DNA of 64,000 nt from Pseudoxanthomonas composti (GTDB taxonomy: Bacteria; Pseudomonadota; Gammaproteobacteria; Xanthomonadales; Xanthomonadaceae): positions 301,589-365,588 of the forward strand of contig NZ_SAWZ01000003.1 of NCBI RefSeq assembly GCF_004122095.1. The letters are read 5' to 3'. Positions 1 to 10,036 of this stretch are shown here, piece by piece. Made by a program: the position numbers and the translations under genes. The first letter of the stretch is position 1. Each line of letters begins with the position of its first letter. Below the pieces are notes generated by a model. The model had not been told where the DNA came from. It saw only the letters and a program-made list of their open reading frames with translations, and searched no databases.

Positions 1-444
1 GACGCGGTATTCGCCTGCCACGGCCATCGCATCGGCAGGTTTCATCTGCCGATACAGGCGCTTGCCATCGCGCAGCAGCGGACTGGCGGCCACCGCCACC
101 AGCAGGGCAGTGACGAACAGGCCCATGCCGCGCCGACGGCTCTGCCTATTGAAACGACGCACGCGCAGCAGCGCGAACGGCGACAGCGAAGCCACCAGCA
201 GCACCACGCATAGCGCGATGTCCTTGTGGAAATCCGAGACGCCAGCGCCTTCCATCCCCGCGGTGAGGTGGTAGAGCGTGGCTGCATTCAGCCCATCGCC
301 GCTGAGGCGATCGATGAACCACCACGCGGTGAGCAGCATTAGCAGCAGCGACAGCAGCGCGGCCTTGCCCACGCCGAACTTGGGAAAGCGCAGCACCATC
401 CAGGCCATCACGCAAATCGAGGCGACAAGGATGAGAGCGTGCAT
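1..444 (-). CDS. opgB: OpgB/MdoB-type phosphoglycerol transferase I, N-terminal part (truncated by window edge)
   Basis: Only the first 148 codons are present; the gene runs off the left edge. The fragment is membrane-spanning: hydrophobic stretches at about residues 1-20, 27-45, 75-95 and 106-122. The segment at residues 49-70 (GDGLN..LYHLT....GAGVS) matches the conserved loop of E. coli MdoB as I remember it. MdoB transfers phosphoglycerol from phosphatidylglycerol to periplasmic glucans; its catalytic sulfatase-like domain would lie outside the window. The start is ATG at 444, preceded by an AGGAAG ribosome site. The family call rests on the N-terminal domain alone, so another LTA-synthase-like member is possible. 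Confidence 0.75.
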   Translation of the reverse strand, partial: MHALILVASICVMAWMVLRFPKFGVGKAALLSLLLMLLTAWWFIDRLSGDGLNAATLYHLTAGMEGAGVSDFHKDIALCVVLLVASLSPFALLRVRRFNRQSRRRGMGLFVTALLVAVAASPLLRDGKRLYRQMKPADAMAVAGEYRV

Positions 445-919
<475 letters not shown>

Positions 920-1558
920 ATGACCGCGCCCCGCATCCTGATCGCCGACGACCACCCCCTGTTCCGTGCAGCCGTGCTGCATGCGCTGCGCGAGGCGCTG
1001 GGCCAGGTGGATGTGGTCGAGGCCGCAAGCGCCTCGGCACTGGGGCCGGCCCTGGCCGCGCATCCTGAGATCGAGCTGGTGCTGCTGGACCTGACCATGC
1101 CTGGCGCGCGCGGCCTGTCCTCGCTGGTGTACCTGCGCGGCGAGCGGCCGGACATCCCGGTGGTGGTGATCTCCTCCAACGATCACCCGCGCACCATCCG
1201 CCGGGCGCAGCAGTTCGGCGCGGCCGGCTTCATCCCCAAGTCGTCCACCGCGGAGGTCATCGGCAAGGCGGTCAGCGACGTCCTGGAAGGTGGAACCTGG
1301 TTCCCGCCGATGACGGCAGAGCGCTCCGAGTCCGACGCCCAGCTGGCCGCTCGCCTGGCGCAGCTGACCCCGCAGCAGTTCCGCGTGCTGCTGTGCCTGG
1401 CCGATGGCCTGCTCAACAAGCAGATCGCCCACGAACTGGGCCTGGCGGAGAACACGGTCAAGGTGCATGTCACCGCCATCCTGAAGAAGCTGGATTGCCA
1501 CAGCCGCACTCAGGCCGCGGTGCTGGTGAAGGCGCTTGAGCCGGAAGGCGAGGTGTGA
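920..1558 (+). CDS. NarL/LuxR-family DNA-binding response regulator
   Basis: A 212-residue two-component regulator. The receiver domain (about 1-120) has the acidic pair D10/D11, phospho-acceptor D57 in LVLLDLTMP, S85/S86 and K107. The C-terminal LuxR-type helix-turn-helix spans about 149-205 (LTPQQFRVLLCLADGLLNKQ...AENTVKVHV). ATG at 920 was chosen because the receiver begins at once; the frame is open further upstream but that part is low-complexity. It is convergent with the hybrid kinase at 1791-4442, so the two are a likely sensor/regulator pair. The neighbouring porin, dctA and maeB suggest control of C4-dicarboxylate uptake, by context only. Confidence 0.9.
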   Translation: MTAPRILIADDHPLFRAAVLHALREALGQVDVVEAASASALGPALAAHPEIELVLLDLTMPGARGLSSLVYLRGERPDIPVVVISSNDHPRTIRRAQQFGAAGFIPKSSTAEVIGKAVSDVLEGGTWFPPMTAERSESDAQLAARLAQLTPQQFRVLLCLADGLLNKQIAHELGLAENTVKVHVTAILKKLDCHSRTQAAVLVKALEPEGEV

Positions 1559-1562
1559 GGGC

Positions 1563-1812
1563 AGGAGTGAGCGCAGAGGAGTGAGGAGTGAGCGCTGGGT
1601 GTTGGAAGCCTGCGCATCCTGCGAAGTTCAGCTGCAAACCCTGCGGGAGCTGTAAACCCTGTGGGAGCGGCTTTAGCCGCGAAGAGGCTTTACCGGTAAT
1701 ACCTCTTCGCGGCTAGAGCCGCTCCCACAGGGAAAGGTCGCAGTCACGCGCTAGGAAGTAGCGGCGCATACGCCCGCCTTTCCTCACTCCTCACTCCTCT
1801 CCGCTCACTCCT
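1563..1812. repeat. Nested repeat: heptad-type 30-mers in inverted order around a REP-like palindrome
   Basis: A 30-base block at 1563-1592 made of AGGAGTG-type units returns inverted at 1783-1812 with one mismatch. Between them, 1657-1732 is a long palindrome (GTGGGAGCGGCT...AGCCGCTCCCAC). The right arm overlaps the end of the hybrid kinase and supplies its last codons and stop. The block separates two convergent genes and could act as a two-way terminator. Related blocks occur at 4462-4551, 28218-28247 and 55807-55837. Confidence 0.9.
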
Positions 1813-4442
1813 CGCCTCAAAAGCAGCTGCGTCATCAGCGCGCGCAGCGCCGGTGGCTTGACCGGCTTGGCCAGGAAGCCCCAGTCGTTCTCGCGCGCCA
1901 GCGCCCGCGTGTCCGCGTCCTGCTCGGCGGTGATCAGGATGACCTGCGGCGACCGACCCCAGCGCTGCACCAGCGCGGCATGCACGTCCGGGCCGCGCAG
2001 CTCGCCCATGCGCAGGTCCAGCAGCACCAGCTGCGGCGCCGTCGCCGGCGCCGCCATCGCCAGGGCCTCGTCCGGGCCGGCCGCGACCGGCACCTGGCAG
2101 CCCCAGCGCTCCAGCAGCGTGCGGGTGGCCTCGCATACGCGCGGGTCGTCGTCCACGCACCAGACCACGCAGCCCCGCAGCAGGGAGTCGTCCTGCACCG
2201 GCGCATCCGCCGGCGCGGCCGGGATCCGCGCGGCATCGCCCTGCGGCAGGGTGATGGCGAACACGCTGCCACGGCCCAGCGTGGAGCGCAGGCTGACGCG
2301 GTGTTGCAGCAGTCGCCCGATGCGCTCGACGATGGCCAGGCCCAGCCCGGCACCGCGCTCGGCCGCCACCGCATCGTCCAGGCGGCGGAACTCCTCGAAG
2401 ATCTCGCGCTGGCGATGGCTGGGAATGCCGGGCCCGGTGTCATGCACCTCGATCCGGATCGCCTCGCCCTCGCGGCGGCAGCCCAGCACGATGCGTCCGC
2501 GTGCGGTGTAGCGCACGGCGTTGGACAGGAAGTTCTGCACGATCCGGCGCAACAGCATCGGATCGCTGCGCACCACCGCGTGGGTGGGCACGTAGTCCAG
2601 GCGCAGCCCGCGCGCCTGCGCCAGCATGCCCATCTCGCGCGCCAGCGCATCCAGCAGCGGATGCAGGGCGAAGTCGTGCACGCGCGTCTGCAATGTGCCC
2701 GATTCCAGGCGCGAGATGTCCAGCAGGCTGGCCAGGATGGCGTCCTGCGCGGCCAGTGCGCCCTCCACCCGGTCGGCGACATCGCGCGCCTCGGCATCCT
2801 GCAGGCGTCCGCGCAGGGCCGAGACGAACATGCGCGCGGCGTTTAGCGGCTGCAGCAGGTCGTGCACGGCCGAGGCGACGAAGCGGGTCTTGTAACGGTT
2901 GGCCTGTTCGGCCTCCTGTCGCGCCTGCTCCAGGTCGGCGGTGCGCTCGACGATGCGCTGCTCCAGCGCGTCGGCCAGCGAGCGCAGGTCGCGCGCGGTG
3001 TTCTTGTAGCTGGTGATGTCGGCGTAGCTGGTGACGAAGCCGCCGTCGGGCAGTGGGTTGCCGCGGATCTCCAGCACCGTGCCGTCCTCCTTCTCGCTCT
3101 CGCGCATGTGCGGCTTGCCGCTGCGCAGGTGCTCCAGGCGCCGGGCAATGGCGTCCTCGATCGGGCCCGGGCCCAGCAGGCCGCGGCGGGCGTTGTAGCG
3201 GAAGATGTCCTCGATCGGCCGGCCCACCTGCGCCAGGCCGCTGGGGAAGCGGAACAAGTCGATGTAGCGCGAGTTCCAGGCCACCAGGCGCAGCTCGGCA
3301 TCGATGATCACCACGCCCTGCGGCAGGTGTTCCAGGCGCCGGCTCAGGCCGGTATCGGCCTGCTGGGCGACGGCGACCAGGGTGTCCTGCTGGGTACGCA
3401 GTTCTTCGGCATGCCGCTTGACCAGGTTCTCCAGTTCCTGGCGGCTGCGCAGGCGCAGCGCGGTCAGGCGGCGGCGCTGCTCCATGAACAGCGACACGAA
3501 CACCAGCGTCAGCCACAGCAGGCCGGCGGCGATGGCGCTCTGCTGGCCGGCGGTCTTGACCCCGCTGGCATCGTGCAGCAGGTGCAGCGTCCAGCCGCTG
3601 TCCGGCAGGGCCTCGCGCTGCCACAGCCACAGCCCGCTCAGGCGTGGCTCGCCGATGCGGTCCACCTCACCGCCATCGTCCAGGACGCGCACGCGTTCGT
3701 ACTCGAACGGTCGCAGCCCCTGGCCCTCGTACTGGCGGGTGTCGCGCAGCTGCTGCTGCGCCAGCGGGTCCAGTGGCCGCAGCAGGCGGTAGCGCCACTC
3801 CGGCGCACTGGAGAGGAACACGATGCCGTGATCGTCGCTGACCAGCACCGTGTCCGGCGCGCGCAGCCACTCCTGCTCCAGCACCGACAGCTCGATCTTG
3901 ATCGCAATCACGCCCAGCACTTGGCCCGCCGGATCGCGCACGGCCTCGGACAGGAAATACCCGGCCACGCCGGTGGTCACGCCGATGCCGTAGAAGCGGC
4001 CATGGCCTTCGCGCATGGCCTGGATGACGTAGGGCCGGAAGTCGTAGCGCTGCCCCACGTTGCTGGTGGGCAGGCGCCAGTTGCTGGCCGCTACGGCCAT
4101 GCCGTTGCGATCGATCAGGGTCAGGGTCGCGCTGCGGGTGGTGCGGTTGGCGTCTTCGAGCCGGCGGTTGATGCGTTCGCGGGTGGCCGCGTCCATCGGT
4201 GCCGCCACCGCCTGGCGCAGCTCCGGATCCAGCGCCAGTACTTCAGGCAGGGCGCGGTAGCGGTCGATGCGCTGGGTCAGCGCCTGTGCGTAGAGATCCA
4301 GCTGCTGGCTGGCCTGCTGGCTCTGCGCCTGCAACTCGCGGCGCTGGCCCCAGCCATAGGCCAGCACCACCACCAGGGCCAGACCGCCCAGGGTCACCAG
4401 CAGTGTGATGCCCAGCGGGCGCAGGCGGCGAGGGGTTCGCAT
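1791..4442 (-). CDS. Hybrid sensor histidine kinase, DctB-like sensor with NahK-type kinase core
   Basis: An 883-residue inner-membrane kinase. TM1 is at about 11-30; a periplasmic domain of DctB/PDC type follows; TM2 is at about 300-320; then a coiled coil and a PAS domain (about 370-480). The HisKA domain has H527 in VHDLLQPLNAARMF, a form typical of NahK-like hybrid kinases. The ATPase domain has N-box QNFLSNAVRY and G-boxes DTGPGIP and GAGLGLAI. A C-terminal receiver (about 760-880) has phospho-acceptor D809 and K859. The likely ligand is a C4-dicarboxylate and the likely partner the convergent NarL-type regulator; both are inferences from the sensor type and from the nearby dctA and maeB. 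The final codons come from a heptad repeat. Confidence 0.85.
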   Translation of the reverse strand: MRTPRRLRPLGITLLVTLGGLALVVVLAYGWGQRRELQAQSQQASQQLDLYAQALTQRIDRYRALPEVLALDPELRQAVAAPMDAATRERINRRLEDANRTTRSATLTLIDRNGMAVAASNWRLPTSNVGQRYDFRPYVIQAMREGHGRFYGIGVTTGVAGYFLSEAVRDPAGQVLGVIAIKIELSVLEQEWLRAPDTVLVSDDHGIVFLSSAPEWRYRLLRPLDPLAQQQLRDTRQYEGQGLRPFEYERVRVLDDGGEVDRIGEPRLSGLWLWQREALPDSGWTLHLLHDASGVKTAGQQSAIAAGLLWLTLVFVSLFMEQRRRLTALRLRSRQELENLVKRHAEELRTQQDTLVAVAQQADTGLSRRLEHLPQGVVIIDAELRLVAWNSRYIDLFRFPSGLAQVGRPIEDIFRYNARRGLLGPGPIEDAIARRLEHLRSGKPHMRESEKEDGTVLEIRGNPLPDGGFVTSYADITSYKNTARDLRSLADALEQRIVERTADLEQARQEAEQANRYKTRFVASAVHDLLQPLNAARMFVSALRGRLQDAEARDVADRVEGALAAQDAILASLLDISRLESGTLQTRVHDFALHPLLDALAREMGMLAQARGLRLDYVPTHAVVRSDPMLLRRIVQNFLSNAVRYTARGRIVLGCRREGEAIRIEVHDTGPGIPSHRQREIFEEFRRLDDAVAAERGAGLGLAIVERIGRLLQHRVSLRSTLGRGSVFAITLPQGDAARIPAAPADAPVQDDSLLRGCVVWCVDDDPRVCEATRTLLERWGCQVPVAAGPDEALAMAAPATAPQLVLLDLRMGELRGPDVHAALVQRWGRSPQVILITAEQDADTRALARENDWGFLAKPVKPPALRALMTQLLLRRGVSGEE

Positions 4443-4461
4443 CGCCGCCAGTGTAACGGCG

Positions 4462-4551
4462 AGGAACGAGTGGAGAGGAACGAGAAACGAGTGGCAGACC
4501 CGGCGCGCCGATCCGCCCTAACTCGTTCCTCGTTCCTCCTTTCTCGTTCCT
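4462..4551. repeat. Inverted pair of CGTTCCT-type heptad arrays
   Basis: Two 31-base arms built from AGGAACGAG/CTCGTTCCT units (4462-4492 and 4521-4551) can fold on each other imperfectly. They separate the porin gene from the kinase gene downstream on the same strand, so a terminator or attenuator role is possible. A 30/31 match to the left arm lies at 55807-55837 in reverse complement. Confidence 0.85.
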
Positions 4552-4556
4552 AGCGC

Positions 4557-5741
4557 TTAGAACATGACCTGCGCACGCACTTCCACCGCATCCGGCGTGG
4601 TATGCACGTGGTTGCGGGAGGCGTCGGCGTGCACGTAGTTGGCCTGGAACTTGAAATGCTGGGTCAGGTACCAGTTGGCGCCGACGGTCAGGTCATGTTC
4701 GCGGCCGCCGTAGATCGGGCCGTCGTCCAGATCCAGGTGGCTCCAGCGCGCCACCAGCTCCACCGCGCCGAAGTCGTGGCTGGGCTTGGGGTTGGCGGCC
4801 ACGCCGCCCGCGTAGGGCCGCGACTCGCCGGTCAGCAGCCAGCTGACATAGGCGTATTCGCCCTGCGCGGTGAACTCGGGCAGGCCGGCATTGCGCGTGA
4901 CGTTGGCACGCAGGGCTTCGGCCTGCACCGAGACCGGGCCATGGATCCACAGGCCTTCCAGGCCGGTGCGGTTGATATGGTCCACGTAGGTGAGGGTGCC
5001 GCTGTCGACCAGGCGCACATCGGTCAGGCCCGCTTCCGGGCGTGCGCGCAGGCGCGTGCTCGGCGGGCGATAGACGCCGCGGCCGTCGGTGAAGCCTTCC
5101 GGGTTCTCGCGCGAGCCGGCGATGCCCAGGTGCAGCACGTTGCCTTCGGCCTTGATCGGCGTCCACACGCCGCGCGCGGCGAAGGTCTGGCCGGGGTTGT
5201 CGCCCTGCAGGTCCTTGCCGCCGTAGGCGCCGGCGGTCAGCAGGAACCTGGGCTGCTCGTAGGACCACTCCACGCCGGTGCGGCGGCCCTCGAAGACCAC
5301 CTGCGTCGGCAGGCCCAGCTCCATGAAGCTGCCGGCGCGCGAGGCGGTCAGGCCATCCAGCCCCAGGGGGGTCTTGATGTAGCCGACGCGGATCTTGCCC
5401 AGGTCGCGGCCGAACCAGGCCTTGGTCTCGAAGCGGACGAAGACGTCCAGCCACAGGTCGGACTGGAAGTCGTAATACACCATGGCATCCCACACGCCCT
5501 TCTTCTTCAGCGTGGCGCCGAACTCGTTGCGACGCCAGCCGCTCTCGTCGGCCAGGCGGTCGTCGCCGCTGAAGCGGTCGCTATCCCAGGCCATGTTGCC
5601 GGTGATGGCGCCCTCAATGCTGTCGGTCAGCATGCTCTTGGTCGGCCAGTTGTCGAAGCTGCCGTTGGCGGCCATGGCGTGGCCGGACATGAGGGCCAGG
5701 GGCAGCACGCCAAGCTGCAGGCAGGCGCGGAGGTTACGCAT
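4557..5741 (-). CDS. OprO/OprP-type (phosphate-selective family) outer-membrane porin
   Basis: 394 residues with a signal peptide of about 24 (MRNLRACLQLGVLPLALMSG then HAMA) and a beta-rich mature chain typical of the porin O/P family. The start ATG at 5741 has an AGGA site and opens directly into the signal peptide; the frame continues 46 codons upstream but that part is not signal-like. It forms a trimeric channel in the outer membrane. Despite the family name, many members are not phosphate channels; here it is divergent from dctA and next to the kinase, so a role in dicarboxylate entry is inferred. Confidence 0.8.
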   Translation of the reverse strand: MRNLRACLQLGVLPLALMSGHAMAANGSFDNWPTKSMLTDSIEGAITGNMAWDSDRFSGDDRLADESGWRRNEFGATLKKKGVWDAMVYYDFQSDLWLDVFVRFETKAWFGRDLGKIRVGYIKTPLGLDGLTASRAGSFMELGLPTQVVFEGRRTGVEWSYEQPRFLLTAGAYGGKDLQGDNPGQTFAARGVWTPIKAEGNVLHLGIAGSRENPEGFTDGRGVYRPPSTRLRARPEAGLTDVRLVDSGTLTYVDHINRTGLEGLWIHGPVSVQAEALRANVTRNAGLPEFTAQGEYAYVSWLLTGESRPYAGGVAANPKPSHDFGAVELVARWSHLDLDDGPIYGGREHDLTVGANWYLTQHFKFQANYVHADASRNHVHTTPDAVEVRAQVMF

Positions 5742-6036
5742 AGACGATTCCTGTCGGAAATGAAAAGGAGGCGGTGCAACGTCAATTGGAATGGGTGCGG
5801 CGCTGTTGAACACGCGTCCGGAACGTTCAACGTGGTGCATTGCTGCGGCGAGACGTCGATCTGCGTCGGCGTCCGGCATCGGGCGTCCCCCCGATATCGG
5901 CGGATTCTAACGATTCTGTAAGGTTGGCGAGGGCGCCTTCGACCAATGAATTATTAGTACCAATAGGCTATCGGTGGCTTCTGCCCCGCGCTGTACAACG
6001 TGCGCCTCAGTCCGCATCCCGCGTGGAGTTCCCGCA

Positions 6037-7380
6037 ATGTTGCCCAGTTCATCTCCGACACCTGCTGTGCCAGTGAAACTCCCGCTCTACCGCCAGCTGT
6101 ACTTCCAGGTGGTGGTGGCGATCGTGCTGGGCGCCCTGCTGGGGCACTTCGAGCCGGCATTCGCCACCTCGCTCAAGCCGCTGGGCGATGCCTTCATCAA
6201 GCTGGTCAAGATGATCATCACCCCGGTGATCTTCCTGACCATCGTCACCGGCATCGCCAGCATGACCCACCTCAAGGCGGTGGGCCGGGTGTTCGGCAAG
6301 GCGATGGCCTACTTCCTGTTCTTCTCCACGCTGGCGCTGGTGATCGGCATGGTGGTGGCGCACGTGGTGCAGCCCGGCGCCGGCATGAACGTCAACATCG
6401 CCGACCTGGACCAGGGCGCGGTGAACGAGTACGTGCAAAAGACGCACGACCTCACCATCACCGGCTTCCTGATGGACATCATCCCCAAGACGCTGCTCAG
6501 CGCCTTCGTGGACGGCAACATCCTGCAGACGCTGTTCGTGGCGGTGCTGTTCGGCATCGCCCTGGCGCTGGTGGGTGAGCGCGGCAAGCCGGTGCTGGCC
6601 TTCTTCGAGGCCCTGACCGCCCCGGTGTTCCGCCTGGTGCACATCCTGATGAAGGCCGCGCCGATCGGCGCCTTCGGCGCCATCGCCTTCACCATCGGCA
6701 AGTACGGCCTGGAAGTGCTGGTCAACCTGGCCTGGCTGGTCGGCAGCTTCTACATCACCTCGCTGCTGTTCGTGCTGGTGGTGCTTGGCCTGGTGGCGCG
6801 GCTGTGCGGCTTCTCGGTGCTCAAGCTGATCCGCTACCTCAAGGCCGAGCTGCTGCTGGTGCTGGGCACTTCCTCCTCCGAGTCGGCGCTGCCCTCGCTG
6901 ATGGAGAAGATGGAGAACGCCGGCTGCAAGAAGACCGTCGTCGGCCTGGTGGTGCCCACCGGTTATTCCTTCAACCTGGATGGCACCAACATCTACATGA
7001 CGCTGGCGGCGCTGTTCATCGCCCAGGCCACCAATGTCGAGCTGAGCCTGGGCCAGCAGATCACCCTGCTGCTGGTGGCGATGCTGAGCTCCAAGGGCGC
7101 GGCCGGCGTGACCGGCGCCGGCTTCATCACCCTGGCGGCCACCCTGGCCGTGGTGCCGGACGTGCCGGTGGCCGGCATGGCGCTGATCCTGGGCGTGGAC
7201 CGCTTCATGTCCGAGTGCCGCTCGCTGACCAATTTCATCGGCAATGCCGTGGCCACCGTGGTGGTCTCGCGCTGGGAGAACGCCCTGGACTACACCGCGC
7301 TCAACCGCGCGCTGGATGGCAAGGCCGTCGATCCGGACGACCTGCCGCTGACCGCCGGCAGCCCCGCCGAACAGGCCTGA
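6037..7380 (+). CDS. dctA: C4-dicarboxylate/cation symporter DctA
   Basis: 447 residues of the DAACS family, which imports succinate, fumarate and malate with protons or sodium across the inner membrane. Clear family motifs: the serine-rich loop [17 protein letters not shown], then [19 protein letters not shown] and [19 protein letters not shown], which form the re-entrant loops and substrate site. Multiple hydrophobic helices run through the chain. ATG at 6037 has GGAG upstream; the open frame begins 21 codons earlier without a ribosome site. An AT-rich patch at about 5947-5975 is the best promoter candidate. Followed by a hairpin at 7396-7419. Confidence 0.93.
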   Translation: MLPSSSPTPAVPVKLPLYRQLYFQVVVAIVLGALLGHFEPAFATSLKPLGDAFIKLVKMIITPVIFLTIVTGIASMTHLKAVGRVFGKAMAYFLFFSTLALVIGMVVAHVVQPGAGMNVNIADLDQGAVNEYVQKTHDLTITGFLMDIIPKTLLSAFVDGNILQTLFVAVLFGIALALVGERGKPVLAFFEALTAPVFRLVHILMKAAPIGAFGAIAFTIGKYGLEVLVNLAWLVGSFYITSLLFVLVVLGLVARLCGFSVLKLIRYLKAELLLVLGTSSSESALPSLMEKMENAGCKKTVVGLVVPTGYSFNLDGTNIYMTLAALFIAQATNVELSLGQQITLLLVAMLSSKGAAGVTGAGFITLAATLAVVPDVPVAGMALILGVDRFMSECRSLTNFIGNAVATVVVSRWENALDYTALNRALDGKAVDPDDLPLTAGSPAEQA

Positions 7381-7395
7381 CCGCCATCCCCGACC

Positions 7396-7419
7396 GAACG
7401 GCCCCTCACGGGGCCGTTC
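7396..7419 (+). terminator. Hairpin after dctA
   Basis: A perfect 10-bp stem (GAACGGCCCC / GGGGCCGTTC) with a 4-base TCAC loop, 15 bases past the dctA stop. No U-run follows, so it may stabilise the transcript end rather than terminate alone. Confidence 0.6.
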
Positions 7420-7550
7420 GCGTTCCACCGCCGGTCCTGCCGCTTTTCCCGACCTGCGGAACATTGCCGCCAGCGCGCGCCGTCCCGACAGGCCCGGTTG
7501 CAGGGCCGACGCTAGAATCCAATCCCTCGCCATAAGGCCCCCGACGCCCG

Positions 7551-9848
7551 ATGTCCAAAGAAGAGTTCAAACAGGCCGCCCTGGACTATCACAGCCAGAA
7601 TCCCCCAGGAAAGATCACGGTCACGGCCACCAAGCCGATGCTGACCCAGCGCGACCTGGCGCTGGCCTATTCGCCTGGCGTGGCCTTCGCCTGCGAGGAA
7701 ATCGCCGCCGATCCCAAGCTGGCCAGCAAGTACACCGCGCGCGGCAACCTGGTGGCGGTGATCTCCAACGGCACTGCGGTGCTGGGCCTGGGCGACATCG
7801 GCCCGCTGGCGGCCAAGCCGGTGATGGAAGGCAAGGGCGTGCTGTTCAAGAAGTTCGCCGGCATCGATGTGTTCGACATCGAGATCAACGAGAAGGACCC
7901 GGACAAGCTCATCGAGATCATCGCCTCGCTGGAGCCGTCCTTCGGCGGCATCAACCTGGAAGACATCAAGGCGCCGGAGTGCTTCAAGGTCGAGCGCACC
8001 CTGCGCGAGAAGATGAACATCCCGGTGTTCCATGACGACCAGCACGGCACGGCGATCATCGTCGGCGCCGCGGTGCTCAACGCCATGATCGTCACCGGCA
8101 AGAAGCTCGAGGACGTCAAGCTGGCCACCACCGGCATGGGCGCGGCGGGCATCTCCTGCGTCAACATGCTGGTCTCGCTGGGCCTGAACCCTGAGAACAT
8201 CCTGGCCCTGGACCGCGACGGGGTCATCCACACCGGCCGTACCGACCTGGACCCGGACAAGCAGCGCTACGCGCGCGACACCGACAAGCGCACGCTGGCC
8301 GAGATCGTCGAGGGCGCGGACATCTTCCTGGGCCTGTCGGCCCCGGGCCTGCTGACGCCGGAGATGGTCAAGTCCATGGCGCCGCAGCCCATCATCTTCG
8401 CCCTGGCCAACCCCACCCCGGAGATCATGCCGGAGCTGGCCCGCGAGGCGCGTCCGGACGCGATCATCGGCACCGGGCGCTCGGACTACCCCAACCAGAT
8501 CAACAACGTCCTCTGCTTCCCCTACCTGTTCCGCGGCGCCCTGGATTGCGGCGCCACCGGCATCAACGAGGAGATGAAGATCGCCTGCGTCAAGGCCATC
8601 GCCGGCCTGGCCCGGCGCGAGGCCTCGGACCTGGGTGCGGCCTATGGCGGGGAAACGCCGAGCTTCGGCCCGGACTACCTGATCCCGCGCCCGCTGGATC
8701 CGCGCCTGCTGGTGGAACTGTCCGCCGCGGTGGCGCAGGCAGCGATGGACTCGGGCATTGCCGAGCGTCCGATCGAGGACATGGACGCCTATCGCGACAA
8801 GCTCAGCCAGTTCGTCTACCGCACCAACCTGATGATGAAGCCGGTCTACGACCAGGCGCGCAGTGACCTCAAGCGCGTGGTCTACGCCGAAGGCGAAGAA
8901 GAGGTGGTGCTGCGTGCGGTGCAGACGGTGATCGACGAGCGCGTGGCGTTCCCGATCCTGATCGGCCGCCCGGAGATCATCGACCAGCGCATCGCCCGCA
9001 TGGGCCTGCGCCTGACCGCCGGCGTGGATTTCGAAGTCACCAACATCAACGACGATCCACGCTTCAACGACTACTGGCAGACCTATCACTCCCTGACCGA
9101 GCGCAAGGGTGTGACCGTCTCGGCCGCCAAGAACCTGATGCGCTCGCGTCCGACGCTGATCGCGGCGGTGATGGTGGCGCGCGGTGAAGCCGATGCGATG
9201 GTCTCGGGCATCGTCGGGCGCTTCCACAAGAAACTCGGCTATGCGCGCAGCGTGATCCCGCTGGAAAAGGGCGTCACCTCCACCTCGGCCATGACCGGCG
9301 TGATCAACCAGCTCGGCGCGTTCTTCTTCGTCGACACGCATGTGCAGGATGACCCCACCGCCGAGCAGCTGGTCGAGGCGACGCTGCAGGCAGCCTATCG
9401 CCTGAAGCTGTTCGGCATCGAGCCGAAGATCGCGCTGCTGTCGCACTCCAACTTCGGCAGCCACGACTCCAAGGACGCACTGAAGATGCGCCGCGTGCGC
9501 GAGCTGCTGCTGGAGCGCAAGCCCGAGCTCAACGTCGACGGCGAGATGCAGGGCGACACCGCCTGGGACGAAGCCCTGCGCAAGCAGCTGATGCCCAACA
9601 GCACGCTCAAGGGCCGCGCCAACCTGTTCGTGTTGCCCAACCTGGAAGCGGCCAACATCGCCTACAACCTGGTGCGTGTGTTCACCGAGGGCGTGGCCAT
9701 CGGCCCGATCCTGATGGGCATCTCCAAGCCAGTCCACATCTTGACCACCAGCGCCACCCCGCGCCGCGTGCTCAACATGACCGCCATCGCCGCGGTCGAT
9801 GCGCAGATCCGCCAGCAGCGCGAGGCGGAGAAGAACGGGCGCAGCTGA
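7551..9848 (+). CDS. maeB: NADP-dependent malic enzyme with C-terminal phosphotransacetylase-like domain
   Basis: 765 residues, the normal MaeB length. It oxidatively decarboxylates malate to pyruvate, giving NADPH. Domains in order: malic N-terminal domain (about 1-165, with [10 protein letters not shown] at its end), NAD(P)-binding domain (about 170-420, [14 protein letters not shown]), and a phosphotransacetylase-like regulatory domain (about 430-765, [19 protein letters not shown]) that in known MaeB proteins is non-catalytic and senses acetyl-CoA. It lies just after dctA, fitting growth on imported dicarboxylates; the two genes are separated by a hairpin and 170 bases, so they probably have separate promoters. 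Confidence 0.93.
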   Translation: MSKEEFKQAALDYHSQNPPGKITVTATKPMLTQRDLALAYSPGVAFACEEIAADPKLASKYTARGNLVAVISNGTAVLGLGDIGPLAAKPVMEGKGVLFKKFAGIDVFDIEINEKDPDKLIEIIASLEPSFGGINLEDIKAPECFKVERTLREKMNIPVFHDDQHGTAIIVGAAVLNAMIVTGKKLEDVKLATTGMGAAGISCVNMLVSLGLNPENILALDRDGVIHTGRTDLDPDKQRYARDTDKRTLAEIVEGADIFLGLSAPGLLTPEMVKSMAPQPIIFALANPTPEIMPELAREARPDAIIGTGRSDYPNQINNVLCFPYLFRGALDCGATGINEEMKIACVKAIAGLARREASDLGAAYGGETPSFGPDYLIPRPLDPRLLVELSAAVAQAAMDSGIAERPIEDMDAYRDKLSQFVYRTNLMMKPVYDQARSDLKRVVYAEGEEEVVLRAVQTVIDERVAFPILIGRPEIIDQRIARMGLRLTAGVDFEVTNINDDPRFNDYWQTYHSLTERKGVTVSAAKNLMRSRPTLIAAVMVARGEADAMVSGIVGRFHKKLGYARSVIPLEKGVTSTSAMTGVINQLGAFFFVDTHVQDDPTAEQLVEATLQAAYRLKLFGIEPKIALLSHSNFGSHDSKDALKMRRVRELLLERKPELNVDGEMQGDTAWDEALRKQLMPNSTLKGRANLFVLPNLEAANIAYNLVRVFTEGVAIGPILMGISKPVHILTTSATPRRVLNMTAIAAVDAQIRQQREAEKNGRS

Positions 9849-9870
9849 TCCTGACTCGATGGTGAGGTTC

Positions 9871-9904
9871 GCGAACAAGCCCGGCGCATGCCGGGCATGT
9901 TCGC
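9871..9904 (+). terminator. Hairpin after maeB
   Basis: An inverted repeat GCGAACA..CCCGG / CCGGG..TGTTCGC begins 23 bases past the maeB stop. It has a strong stem and no clear U-run. Confidence 0.55.
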
Positions 9905-10036
9905 TCCGCGCAGCTGTTGTGGTGTGCAAACAAAGCTGCACCTCGGCCAACGGTGATCGACCGAACGCTTGAATCAATGCGAGCCTGACTTCATTTCCTC
10001 AGCGCGCCCGCGGTTGGGCGCTCTTAGGAGAAATGC

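Noticed and set aside
2862..4553. 563-codon plus-strand frame across the hybrid kinase gene
   Set aside because: Shadow of a clear histidine kinase; composition is Ala/Gln/His-rich with no motif.
5742..6036. Sigma-54 promoter for dctA
   Set aside because: The best GG...GC candidate near 5830 has nine rather than ten bases between the conserved dinucleotides and no TGGCAC/TTGC context.
7512..9977. 821-codon open frame antisense to maeB
   Set aside because: MaeB is unmistakable on the plus strand; the antisense frame has no domain features.
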